From Filomicrobium insigne (GTDB taxonomy: Bacteria > Pseudomonadota > Alphaproteobacteria > Rhizobiales > Hyphomicrobiaceae): a DNA stretch of 64,000 bases. Of this stretch, positions 43,973 to 52,529 are shown piece by piece (positions within the stretch are counted from its first letter, which is position 1; every line of letters starts with the position of its first letter). A model generated the notes under the pieces. That model ran no database searches. It saw only the letters and a program-made list of their open reading frames with translations, and was not told where the DNA came from. Position numbers and translations under genes: made by a program. Location: assembly GCF_900104305.1 (NCBI RefSeq), contig NZ_FNJC01000001.1, positions 62,001 through 126,000 of the forward strand, given 5' to 3'.

Positions 43973-45205
43973 ATGAGACGCGTCGTCGTCACCGGGATGG
44001 GCATCGTTTCCTCAATCGGGAACAACACCCAGGAGGTCCTTGCGTCTTTGCGCGAGGCCAAATCCGGCGTCGTCAGGGCAGACAAATATGCCGAACTCGG
44101 GTTCCGCTGCCACGTTCACGGGGCGCCGAATATAGACTGGGAAACCCAGGTCCCCCGTAAGCCGAAGCGCTTCATGGAGGCCGGCGTCGGCTGGAATTAC
44201 ATCGCTATGGATCAGGCCATTCGCGATGCCGGTCTTGAGTCCTCCGAGGTCGTCAATGAGCGTACCGGCATTATTGTTGGTGCGGGCGGCCCTTCCACGG
44301 TCGCGATCGTACGTGCTGCTCAGACGACCCAGGAACGTGGCCCGAAAAAGGTCGGACCATTCGAGGTCCCGAAGGCAATGTGCTCGGGGCCTTCAGCGGT
44401 TCTCGCGACGAGTTTTGAGATCAAGGGTGTAAATTACTCAATCTCCTCGGCATGCTCGACGTCAGCGCATTGCATTGGCAATGCTGCAGAGCATATCGCC
44501 TGGGGCAAGCAGGACATCATGTTCGCCGGTGGCTGCGAAGAGCTGGACTGGACCCTGTCCGTCCTTTTCGACGCGATGGGCGCGATGTCGTCCGGCCACA
44601 ACGATGCTCCTCAACGTGCAAGCCGGGCCTATGACAAGAATAGAGACGGCTTTGTGATCGCAGGGGGCGCCGGCATGCTGGTGCTTGAGGAGCTGGGACA
44701 CGCCCGTGCGCGCGGCGCCAAGATTTATGGCGAACTTGTCGGTTACGGGGCCACTTCGGACGGCTTTGATATGGTTGCCCCCTCAGGCGAGGGCGCGGCG
44801 CGGTGCATGAAACTGGCGATGCAAGGCCTTGATGGTAAAGGCCTGGGCTGCGATATCGATTATATTAATCCACATGCCACTTCCACACCGGTGGGTGACG
44901 CACGCGAAATTGATGCCATTCGCGCCGTTTTCGGAGAGAATATCCCCCACATCTCGGCGACAAAATCACTCACCGGTCACTCGATGGGTGCTGTCGGGGT
45001 GCAGGAAGCCATCTATTCACTCTTAATGATGAATGCCGGCTTTGTTTGCGAAAGTGCAAATATCGACGAATTAGACCCTGAGTTCGAAGGGGTGCCGATC
45101 GCGCGCCAGAGGTTGGACGACGTAACGCTTAACTGTGTAATGTCGAACAGTTTCGGTTTTGGCGGAACAAATGCGAGTCTGGTGTTCCGCCGCTACGAAA
45201 CCTGA
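43973..45205 (+). CDS. fabB: 3-oxoacyl-ACP synthase I
   Basis: A 410-residue condensing enzyme that elongates acyl-ACP, needed for unsaturated chains with FabA. The thiolase-like fold shows the catalytic Cys in SISSACSTSAHCIG, the first His in INPHATSTPVGD, the Lys region in ATKSLTGHSMG (second His), and the NSFGFGGTNASLVF end. A TTG at 43970 is in frame, but the ATG at 43973 with AAGGGA at a good distance is preferred. It follows fabA after 93 bases in the same direction. Confidence 0.95.
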   Translation: MRRVVVTGMGIVSSIGNNTQEVLASLREAKSGVVRADKYAELGFRCHVHGAPNIDWETQVPRKPKRFMEAGVGWNYIAMDQAIRDAGLESSEVVNERTGIIVGAGGPSTVAIVRAAQTTQERGPKKVGPFEVPKAMCSGPSAVLATSFEIKGVNYSISSACSTSAHCIGNAAEHIAWGKQDIMFAGGCEELDWTLSVLFDAMGAMSSGHNDAPQRASRAYDKNRDGFVIAGGAGMLVLEELGHARARGAKIYGELVGYGATSDGFDMVAPSGEGAARCMKLAMQGLDGKGLGCDIDYINPHATSTPVGDAREIDAIRAVFGENIPHISATKSLTGHSMGAVGVQEAIYSLLMMNAGFVCESANIDELDPEFEGVPIARQRLDDVTLNCVMSNSFGFGGTNASLVFRRYET

Positions 45206-45339
45206 TCTCACTTATGTCGCGGCGATAGGGGGACATCAGGTCCCTGCTTAGAGGTTCGTCCGACATGAAACGCGACACTACCGGCACTGGCTGGTTCGAC
45301 ACTGTTGGACGCGCCGCGGGCGCAGAAAGAAGGGCTCGC

Positions 45340-46209
45340 ATGACCCAGACTGATTTTGCAAAACCCGGTCCTTTGCTTGCGGGCAAACGTGGCCTTGTCA
45401 TGGGCGTCGCTAATGATCGCTCGATCGCATGGGGCATTGCACGGGTATTGGCCGGGCAGGGTGCGGATCTGGCCTTTACCTATCAAGGAGAGGCGTTCGG
45501 GCGCCGCGCCATTCCCCTGGCTGAATCGGTGGGCTCTAAGATCATTGTGCCTTGCGATGTCAGTGATCTCGATAGTGTCGATAAGGTTTTTGAAGAAATC
45601 AAAAAAACCTGGGGCAGCCTGGACTTTATCGTTCATGCGTTGGCTTTTTCTGACCGCCGTGAGTTGCATGGCCGATACGCGGATACGACGCGTGATAACT
45701 TCGTGAATACCATGGTTATCTCGTGCTTCTCCTTCACTGAAATCGCGAAGCGGGCCGCAGAGCTGATGCCAAACGGCGGATCGTTGCTTACGCTTACGTA
45801 TGGTGGGGCGACGCGATGGGTGCCGTCCTACAACGTGATGGGCGTCGCTAAGGCTGCGCTGGAAGCCTCGGTACGATATCTCGCGGCCGACCTGGGCCCG
45901 CAAGGCATTCGTGTCAACGCCGTGTCGGCGGGGCCAATGCGAACTCTTGCCGGCGCCGGCATTTCGGATGCGCGCGTAATTTTCAACTATCAGCGCGATC
46001 ATTCGCCTTTGCGGCGCACGCCAACGCTCGACGAAGTCGGCGGCTCGGCGCTTTATCTGCTGTCCGACATGGGAGGCGCGGTAACGGGCGAAGTTCACTT
46101 CGTCGACTGCGGCTATAGCACAGTGGCAATGCCGACGCTCGAAGCTCTTAAGGAGCAAGAAGCAGATGCAGATGCCGCCGGCCGGTCACCTTCGGAAGCG
46201 GCCGAATAA
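45340..46209 (+). CDS. fabI: Enoyl-ACP reductase [NADH]
   Basis: A 289-residue short-chain-dehydrogenase-type enzyme performing the last reduction of each fatty-acid cycle. It has the atypical NAD-binding GVANDRSIAWGIA of FabI. The catalytic Tyr-X6-Lys is in YNVMGVAKAALE and a first Tyr in LTYGGATR. RTLAGAGISD is the substrate-binding loop region. A hydrophilic C-terminal extension of about 20 residues (EADADAAGRSPSEAAE) follows the normal end. The ATG at 45340 is preferred to 45265, since the earlier codons do not resemble the family. It follows fabB in the irr-fab cluster. Confidence 0.93.
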   Translation: MTQTDFAKPGPLLAGKRGLVMGVANDRSIAWGIARVLAGQGADLAFTYQGEAFGRRAIPLAESVGSKIIVPCDVSDLDSVDKVFEEIKKTWGSLDFIVHALAFSDRRELHGRYADTTRDNFVNTMVISCFSFTEIAKRAAELMPNGGSLLTLTYGGATRWVPSYNVMGVAKAALEASVRYLAADLGPQGIRVNAVSAGPMRTLAGAGISDARVIFNYQRDHSPLRRTPTLDEVGGSALYLLSDMGGAVTGEVHFVDCGYSTVAMPTLEALKEQEADADAAGRSPSEAAE

Positions 46210-46263
46210 GGCTCCAATTGCTAGTAACTTGACGCATCGTCACGGCGAGCGCAGAACGCTTCA

Positions 46264-47136
46264 ATGATCGGGGTCTTCGATTCAGGGTTGGGGGGACTGA
46301 CTGTGCTGCGCGAACTCGCGGCGCGGTTCCCTCAGATTTCGTTCACGTACCTCGGCGATCATGCTCACGTACCCTACGGCAACCGGTCGTCCGAGGAGGT
46401 CGTGGACCTGACGCGTCAAGGTGTCGAGACGCTGTTTCGGCTTGGTGCGCGTCTCGTCATCTTGGGCTGTAATACCGCAACGGCAGTGGCTGCCCGGCAG
46501 CTTCAGCAGAATTGGCTGCCGAAGTCCCAATGGGGCGGACACAACATCCTGGGCATCGTTGCGCCGACGGTGGAAGCTGCGACGCAGACACCCTGGGCCG
46601 TTACAGCCCCGCAATATCCGCAGAAGTACAATACCGACATCATTGCCGTGTTCGGCACCACCAGAACAATTTCTTCGAACGTCTACAGAGAAGAGATTCG
46701 CAAACGCTGCCCAAAAGTCGTGGTCGTGCAGCAGATTTGCGCGAACTTAGCTGGAGCGATTGAGCACGAGGCGCCAGAAGCGGAACTGGATGCTCTGGTG
46801 CAAGAGGGGGTAGCCGGTTTACTGTCCCAGACCCACGACACGCCGCCGCATCGTGCGATTTTAGGTTGCACGCATTTTCCTTTGGTGGAGCATCTCTTCG
46901 CGCGTCATCTGCCCCCATTCACGCGCATTCTGTCCCAGCCGCAGATCGTCGCTGATAGTCTCGAAGATTATCTTCACCGTCGTCCGCATTTTGTCGCTGA
47001 TAGTTCCTCCATAGCGAATCAATCCCATGTCCGCCTCATGACGACGGGCAATGCGCGGGAGGCCAGCTCGCTGGCCCAAGTTTTCTGGCCAGATGCTCCA
47101 TCCTTCGAATCTGCATTAGAGTACACACGTTCCTAG
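46264..47136 (+). CDS. murI: Glutamate racemase
   Basis: A 290-residue enzyme that makes D-glutamate for peptidoglycan. The N-terminal IGVFDSGLGGLTVLREL with the catalytic Asp/Ser pair, HVPYGNRS, the first active Cys in ILGCNTATA and the second in ILGCTHFPLV are present. The protein starts right at the first strand, so a few N-terminal residues common in relatives are missing; no better upstream start is seen. It follows fabI by about 55 bases on the same strand. Confidence 0.95.
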   Translation: MIGVFDSGLGGLTVLRELAARFPQISFTYLGDHAHVPYGNRSSEEVVDLTRQGVETLFRLGARLVILGCNTATAVAARQLQQNWLPKSQWGGHNILGIVAPTVEAATQTPWAVTAPQYPQKYNTDIIAVFGTTRTISSNVYREEIRKRCPKVVVVQQICANLAGAIEHEAPEAELDALVQEGVAGLLSQTHDTPPHRAILGCTHFPLVEHLFARHLPPFTRILSQPQIVADSLEDYLHRRPHFVADSSSIANQSHVRLMTTGNAREASSLAQVFWPDAPSFESALEYTRS

Positions 47137-47262
47137 GCTTGCTTCCTTGCCACAATTGCGTTGCATATCCGGCGCGCTTCACTTGAACTGAACGATTGTA
47201 AGCGAAAGGGCTCGACAAGCCCACCTGGTCTTTGTCTACAATCGGTGCGGGAACGGTGAAAT

Positions 47263-47883
47263 GTGGCGGTGACGATGCCCAAATGGCAGATACTCACGAT
47301 ACGGAGCGGGCAACCGGAGACCTTACTGGAAGCCTCAAAAGACTGGAGCTGGGAACAACGCCTATCAGCGCGGATGTCTTTCTCGCTAGTCTATCACGAC
47401 ATGCTCAATGATCTCATGCGGTATGGCACACCCCAGCGATTCTACACGCGTGATTTTGCTGGTGCCGCAGTCAGCGCGCACGCGTGGCGAACGGGCAGTA
47501 ATGTGTGTCTGTACGCAACCACAGTTGCATTTGACGGGACACTGCCTCCCGCGGATAGCGATGCTGGTCTCGACGCGTTAGCTTACGAAGCCCTGGATCA
47601 GACTTCAGTTTCGATCATCACGTGCTTCGGCAAAACTTGGCTTTTCGAGCAAACGCAGGGAGAGCCCATTCTGTCGCCGTTGTTAGCAGCGTATGTGGAT
47701 GTCGCTGCCGCACCGAAGGGTTTTTGTGAAGATGGGGAACGCCAATCGCCTTTCGAAAGCAGTTCCCGCACCGGTCTAGCCTCTAAAAACGATACCATCG
47801 ACGTCAACGAAAACTATGCGTGGCTCGATACGTGGCTGCTTCGCGGCGAACCTATGCCCTTCGGCTCACCCAGGAACCGATAA
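47263..47883 (+). CDS. Hypothetical protein, unknown family
   Basis: A 206-residue protein (GTG at 47263, or ATG at 47275) with no signal peptide, membrane segment or motif that I recognise. The first 140 residues look like a mixed alpha/beta domain (PKWQILTIRSGQPETLLEASKDWSWEQRL, then SIITCFGKTWLFEQTQG). The rest is Ser/Asp-rich. Codon use and length support a real gene. It lies between murI and the convergent pnp and ends at a bidirectional terminator. Confidence 0.6.
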   Translation: MAVTMPKWQILTIRSGQPETLLEASKDWSWEQRLSARMSFSLVYHDMLNDLMRYGTPQRFYTRDFAGAAVSAHAWRTGSNVCLYATTVAFDGTLPPADSDAGLDALAYEALDQTSVSIITCFGKTWLFEQTQGEPILSPLLAAYVDVAAAPKGFCEDGERQSPFESSSRTGLASKNDTIDVNENYAWLDTWLLRGEPMPFGSPRNR

Positions 47884-47938
47884 ACATCTGGCGGGTGGCG
47901 AACAAAGGATCAGCCGCTGGGGCCGTAACATTTCCAAG

Positions 47939-47973
47939 AAAAAAGCGCCGTTGGATTTCAACGGCGCTTTTTT
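47939..47973. terminator. Bidirectional terminator between the hypothetical gene and pnp
   Basis: AAAAAAGCGCCGTTG (47939-47953) and CAACGGCGCTTTTTT (47959-47973) form a perfect stem with a 5-base loop. The A-run on one side and the T-run on the other allow termination in both directions. It lies 56 bases after the hypothetical gene and 20 bases beyond the pnp stop codon. Confidence 0.92.
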
Positions 47974-47992
47974 ATTCTTTTATCGAGAAGGC

Positions 47993-50182
47993 TTACGCAT
48001 CGCGGCGCGGGCGACGGTCACGACGCGGACGATCTCCGCGGTCTCCGCCGCCTGTATCTTCAGCTTCGCCTTCAGCACGGGGAATTTCCTGGCCCGTGGA
48101 CTGATCGACAACCTTCATGGACAGGCGAACCTTGCCACGGTCGTCGAAGCCAAGGAGTTTGACGTAAACTTCCTGACCTTCCTTGACCACTTCACTGACG
48201 GTTTCAGGACGACCCTGGCTCAGTTGCGAAATGTGAACCAGACCATCGCGGGCGCCGAAGAAGTTCACAAAGGCACCGAAGTCCATAACCTTAACGACCT
48301 TACCCTTGTAGATCGTGCCAACCTCAGGCTCGGTGGTGATGGAGCGGATGCGGCTCAAGGCTGCTTCAATCGACTCACGCTTAGCGGCTGCGATCTTCAC
48401 CGTGCCGTCGTCATTGATATCGATCTTGGCGCCCGACTCTTCGACGATCGAACGAATAACCGAGCCACCCGAACCGATGACTTCGCGGATCTTGTCCGTC
48501 GGGATCTGGATCGTTTCGATACGTGGAGCATGTTCGCCCAGTTCCGAACGCGCATCCGTCAGAGCCTTCGACATCTCTTGAAGGATATGCATGCGGCCAT
48601 CTCTGGCCTGATCAAGTGCCACCCGCATAATCTCTTCCGTGATGCCGGTAATCTTGATGTCCATCTGAAGCGAAGTGACGCCGTTGGTCGTACCCGCGAC
48701 TTTGAAGTCCATATCGCCGAGGTGGTCTTCGTCGCCGAGAATGTCGGAGAGAACGGCGAACTTGTCGCCTTCCTTGATCAAGCCCATGGCAATACCGGCG
48801 ACGGGCGACTTGAGCGGGACGCCAGCGTCCATAAGTGCCAAGGACGTGCCGCACACCGTCGCCATCGAAGACGACCCGTTACTTTCGGTGATTTCGGACA
48901 CCACGCGGATGGTGTAGGGGAATTCCTCCGCCGTCGGCATCAGAGGATGCACGGCGCGCCATGCGAGCTTGCCGTGACCGATTTCACGACGGCCGGGGCT
49001 CCCCATACGGCCCGTTTCACCCACGGAGTAGGGGGGGAAGTTATAGTGAAGCAGGAAGCGCTCCTTGCGCGTTCCTTCGAGCGAATCCACAAACTGCTCG
49101 TCTTCACCGGTGCCAAGTGTCGCCACGACCAGAGCCTGGGTCTCACCACGCGTGAACAGCGCGGAGCCATGCGTACGCGGCAGAACATCAACCTCCGACA
49201 TGATCGGGCGAACCGTCTTAAGATCGCGTCCGTCGATGCGATGCCCCGTGTCGACCACGGATGAGCGCATGATGTCGGACTCGAGCGCTTTGAATGCGCT
49301 GGCAAGCAGACCCTTGTCTTCAGGCGCATCTTCAGGAACTTCGATTTCCGCGAAGACCTTTTCCTTGACGGCGGCAACCATGTCGTTGCGCTTTTGCTTC
49401 TCGGGGGTCGAGAAGGCAACCTTTAGATCTGCCTCAGCAATGGCGCGGACAGCTTCCTTGTACTTGCCCGTGTCGGGAAGCGTGATGTCCCAGGGTTCCT
49501 TGGCGGCAGTCTCAGCCAGCTTGATGATGGCCTGGATGACCGGCTGGAAATGCTCATGGCCGAACATCACGGCCTTTAGCATAACGTCTTCGCCCAGTTC
49601 CTTGGCTTCAGACTCGACCATCATGACCGCGTCTTCGGTGCCTGCGATCACGAGATCCAGCTCGCTTTCGGCCATCTCGTCCAGCATGGGATTGAGGACA
49701 AGCTCACCATTGATGCGACCAACGCGTGCCGCAGCGATCGGCCCGAGGAAGGGAACGCCGGACAGCGTCAGCGCTGCAGACGCAGCGACCATGCCGAGAA
49801 CGTCAGGATCGTTCTCCATGTCGTGGGAAAGAACGGTGACGATGACCTGAACTTCGTTTTTGAAGCCCTGCACGAACAGCGGGCGAATGGGGCGGTCAAT
49901 GAGCCGCGACGTCAACGTTTCCTTTTCCGTCGGCCGGCCTTCGCGTTTGAAATAACCACCGGGGATCTTGCCGGCCGCGTAGGTCTTTTCCTGGTAATTT
50001 ACGGTCAACGGGAAAAAGTCGATGCCCGGCTTGGGCTGCTTGGCAGCGACTACGGTCGCGAGCACGCTGGTCTCACCGTACTGTGCATAAACGGCGGCGT
50101 CGGCCTGGCGCGCCATGTGGCCCGTCTCGAGGCGCAGCGGACGCCCCCCCCAGTCAATTTCCACGCGATGAATGTCGAACAT
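47993..50182 (-). CDS. pnp: Polynucleotide phosphorylase
   Basis: A 729-residue 3'-5' exoribonuclease/polymerase of RNA turnover, forming a trimer. The two RNase PH domains (residues about 10-220 and 320-550), the KH domain ([19 protein letters not shown]) and the S1 domain ([22 protein letters not shown]) come in order. The phosphate-site residues in SSMATVCG are present, as are the catalytic Asp residues in the region [17 protein letters not shown] short Gly/Arg/Asp-rich tail ends the protein. A long leader separates it from rpsO, with a stable hairpin in between. Confidence 0.97.
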   Translation of the reverse strand: MFDIHRVEIDWGGRPLRLETGHMARQADAAVYAQYGETSVLATVVAAKQPKPGIDFFPLTVNYQEKTYAAGKIPGGYFKREGRPTEKETLTSRLIDRPIRPLFVQGFKNEVQVIVTVLSHDMENDPDVLGMVAASAALTLSGVPFLGPIAAARVGRINGELVLNPMLDEMAESELDLVIAGTEDAVMMVESEAKELGEDVMLKAVMFGHEHFQPVIQAIIKLAETAAKEPWDITLPDTGKYKEAVRAIAEADLKVAFSTPEKQKRNDMVAAVKEKVFAEIEVPEDAPEDKGLLASAFKALESDIMRSSVVDTGHRIDGRDLKTVRPIMSEVDVLPRTHGSALFTRGETQALVVATLGTGEDEQFVDSLEGTRKERFLLHYNFPPYSVGETGRMGSPGRREIGHGKLAWRAVHPLMPTAEEFPYTIRVVSEITESNGSSSMATVCGTSLALMDAGVPLKSPVAGIAMGLIKEGDKFAVLSDILGDEDHLGDMDFKVAGTTNGVTSLQMDIKITGITEEIMRVALDQARDGRMHILQEMSKALTDARSELGEHAPRIETIQIPTDKIREVIGSGGSVIRSIVEESGAKIDINDDGTVKIAAAKRESIEAALSRIRSITTEPEVGTIYKGKVVKVMDFGAFVNFFGARDGLVHISQLSQGRPETVSEVVKEGQEVYVKLLGFDDRGKVRLSMKVVDQSTGQEIPRAEGEAEDTGGGDRGDRPRRDRRPRRDA

Positions 50183-50391
50183 GCTTTTCGTCTTTCGTTT
50201 CGGTCTTTGTTTCGTACGAGCGCGGTTCTAGCGCATTTTCAGCGATAGCAAAAAGTTTCCAGTCACAAGGCGCGCCCTATCGCGGAGCGGCCGAGACCGT
50301 CCCGCGTTGCAGGCACAAAAAGTTCACTGAAAAGCGAACCGCACAAATGTTGGTGTTTGTAGAATTCGCACTTGGACATGCTCGGGCGGTA

Positions 50392-50421
50392 GATGCTGCC
50401 GCCAGACCTGACGGCAGCATC
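50392..50421. repeat. Stable hairpin in the rpsO-pnp intergenic region
   Basis: GATGCTGCCG (50392-50401) and CGGCAGCATC (50412-50421) form a perfect 10-bp stem with a 10-base loop in the 303-base gap between rpsO and pnp. On the transcript it lies about 65 bases after the rpsO stop. It has no T-run. In E. coli, a hairpin between these genes is processed by RNase III and links to pnp autocontrol. A similar role here is inference. The rest of the gap shows nothing recognisable. Confidence 0.6.
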
Positions 50422-50485
50422 CCACATGAGCGGACGTGTCAAAATTTGCGCCCTAGGCCAAGCCGCGCGCGATAAAACGCGCAAA

Positions 50486-50755
50486 TTAACGGCGGATGCC
50501 GAGGCGTTCGATGAGCTTCTGATAGCGAGAAACGTCCTTAGCCTTGACATAGTCCAGGAGATGGCGCCGCTGGCTTACCATTTTGAGCAGACCACGACGT
50601 GAATGGTTGTCTTTCTTGTGGGTCTTGAAGTGCTCAGTAAGGTAAGTGATGCGTGAGGTCAGAATAGCGATCTGAACTTCTGGAGAACCGGTATCGCCTT
50701 CTTTCGTTCCGAACTCCTTTACGAGTTCGGCCTTGCGTTCTGCCGTAATCGACAT
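50486..50755 (-). CDS. rpsO: 30S ribosomal protein S15
   Basis: An 89-residue primary 16S rRNA binding protein, exactly the family length. The core runs from [22 protein letters not shown] through [26 protein letters not shown] to the end IERLGIRR. A longer frame to 50854 has no ribosomal-protein similarity in its extension. It lies between truB and pnp as in most proteobacteria. Confidence 0.97.
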   Translation of the reverse strand: MSITAERKAELVKEFGTKEGDTGSPEVQIAILTSRITYLTEHFKTHKKDNHSRRGLLKMVSQRRHLLDYVKAKDVSRYQKLIERLGIRR

Positions 50756-50990
50756 CGGGATCGTCCTTTCAATTCGAGAAGATACGGAAAGCTTCAGAGC
50801 TTTCCCTAGGCGGCCACAGCCGGGATGTCGTCCAGCTGGGTCACAAACATACAACGCGGGCCCATGGGACCCGCGTCGTTGGGGGCTTTATACACGAATA
50901 CGCGCTCGTGACCAGCATCTTTCGATGCACCTGCGGCCTTGATTCCCGGTAAAGCTGCGTCGCAGGGCAATCAAATTAACGATAAGATGA

Positions 50991-51914
50991 TCACCGCCCT
51001 AGATTGAAGACGCGGTTCGGCCTGAGTTGACCTTTTTCCGCGTCACCGATGGCGACGAGCTGTCCCTTGCACATGGCGAAAAACCCGCCTGTGAACACGG
51101 GAGCGTCGCGACCGCGCAGAAGTATGGTCTTGCCACGGGCCAGTTCAGACGCGTCCGAAGGGGTTACGGAGAGTTCCGTTAGGTCTTCGAGGGCCGACTC
51201 GACGGGTTGGAGATATGAGTCCAACGCTTCCGCTCCGCCTTCCTCGTGGGCGGCCACAAGCTCATCCATGGAAACGGCTTCTTCCTCCGTAAATGAGCCG
51301 ACGGCAAGGCGCCGGAGCTCACTTACATGGCCATAGCAGCCCAAGGCCCGTCCGAGGTCGCGCGCGATCGCCCGCACATAGGTCCCCTTGCCGCACTCCG
51401 CTTCAAAAATCGCGGAGTTCGCATCGACCGCGCCAAGCAGACGTAGATCGTCAATGTTAACAATGCGCGGCTGCAGCTCGACAACCTCGCCGTCTCGGGC
51501 GAGATCGTAAGCGCGGTTTCCTGCCACCTTGATCGCTGAGAATTGCGGCGGTACCTGGCTGATTTCGCCTGTGAATTGCGGCAACAGCGCTTCGATCTCA
51601 GCAACGGAGGGGCGCGTCTCGGAGCTTGCTACGATCTCGCCTTCCGTATCGTCCGTCGTGCGCTCGTTCCCCCAGGTCACAGTAAAACGATATGCCTTCT
51701 CACCATCAACGGCATAGGACACGGTCTTCGTTGCTTCACCGAAAGCGATCGGCAGGATACCTGTTGCCAACGGATCGAGTGTCCCGGCATGGCCTGCCTT
51801 CTGTGCATCGAACAGGCGTTTCACTGCGCCCAGCGCTTGGGTCGACGTGCGACCGAGCGGCTTGTCGAGGACGAGCCAACCGTTGACCGCCCTACCTTTC
51901 TTTCTTCGTGCCAT
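50991..51914 (-). CDS. truB: tRNA pseudouridine-55 synthase
   Basis: A 307-residue enzyme forming pseudouridine 55 in the T arm of tRNAs. The catalytic Asp lies in AGHAGTLDPLATGILPIAFG, preceded by GWLVLDKPLGRTSTQAL. RAIARDLGRALGC and the C-terminal PUA-like region (RGRDAPVFTGGFFAMCKG) complete the protein. It follows rbfA after about 60 bases and precedes rpsO, the usual order. Confidence 0.95.
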   Translation of the reverse strand: MARRKKGRAVNGWLVLDKPLGRTSTQALGAVKRLFDAQKAGHAGTLDPLATGILPIAFGEATKTVSYAVDGEKAYRFTVTWGNERTTDDTEGEIVASSETRPSVAEIEALLPQFTGEISQVPPQFSAIKVAGNRAYDLARDGEVVELQPRIVNIDDLRLLGAVDANSAIFEAECGKGTYVRAIARDLGRALGCYGHVSELRRLAVGSFTEEEAVSMDELVAAHEEGGAEALDSYLQPVESALEDLTELSVTPSDASELARGKTILLRGRDAPVFTGGFFAMCKGQLVAIGDAEKGQLRPNRVFNLGR

Positions 51915-51973
51915 ATGGTGCTCTGCTGATCGGCCGAGAGTGAAATATCCAGCCGCGCGTTGAAGACTAATGC

Positions 51974-52381
51974 TCAGTCGTTTTCCAGGTCCCGTCGGAC
52001 GGTGGGGCTGTGCAGCAACTCGTCGATACGCAGCGCTTCATCAAAGCTCCGGTCAGCACGGAAACGGAGTTCCGGGGCATACTTCAAGTTAACGGCATGC
52101 GCAATCTCGCCACGTAAAAACCTCTTATTCCGATCGAGCGCGGCAAGAACAGGTTCCATCGCCTCGCCACCGCCAAGCGGCATGACGAATATCGTCGCAA
52201 GCTTCAGGTCCGGTGACATACGAACCTCAGGAACCGTGATGACATGTGCCCCGAGGACGTCGTCGTGAATCTCACCGCGCGTTAGCATCTCGGCTATCGC
52301 ATGCCGGATCATTTCTCCAACGCGCAACTGCCTTTGCGACGGGCCCGCTCCGGCGGGAGATTTGGAGGATCGTTTCGCCAT
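51974..52381 (-). CDS. rbfA: 30S ribosome-binding factor A
   Basis: A 135-residue KH-fold assembly factor for the 5' end of 16S rRNA. The N-terminal [22 protein letters not shown], the central [19 protein letters not shown] and the end [17 protein letters not shown] are family features. The ATG at 52381 (MAKRSSKS) is chosen; upstream residues in the longer frame do not fit. It lies about 150 bases after infB and before truB. Confidence 0.94.
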   Translation of the reverse strand: MAKRSSKSPAGAGPSQRQLRVGEMIRHAIAEMLTRGEIHDDVLGAHVITVPEVRMSPDLKLATIFVMPLGGGEAMEPVLAALDRNKRFLRGEIAHAVNLKYAPELRFRADRSFDEALRIDELLHSPTVRRDLEND

Positions 52382-52529
52382 ATCAGTTCCGTTGACGGGT
52401 CGAAGACCAGCCGTGCCGGTCAACTTCATCCATGACATCGCGGCGGGACAAGCATTGCCGCTATGACGTCAAAGGGGTCGTGCCGTCAGCCGGCCCGACC
52501 CCAAACGATCGCCAAGCGATCGGATGTGA

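Noticed and set aside
47816-49264. 482-residue open frame on the plus strand opposite pnp
   Set aside because: It lies wholly antisense to the conserved pnp gene, has no recognisable domain, and arises from the codon bias of the real gene.
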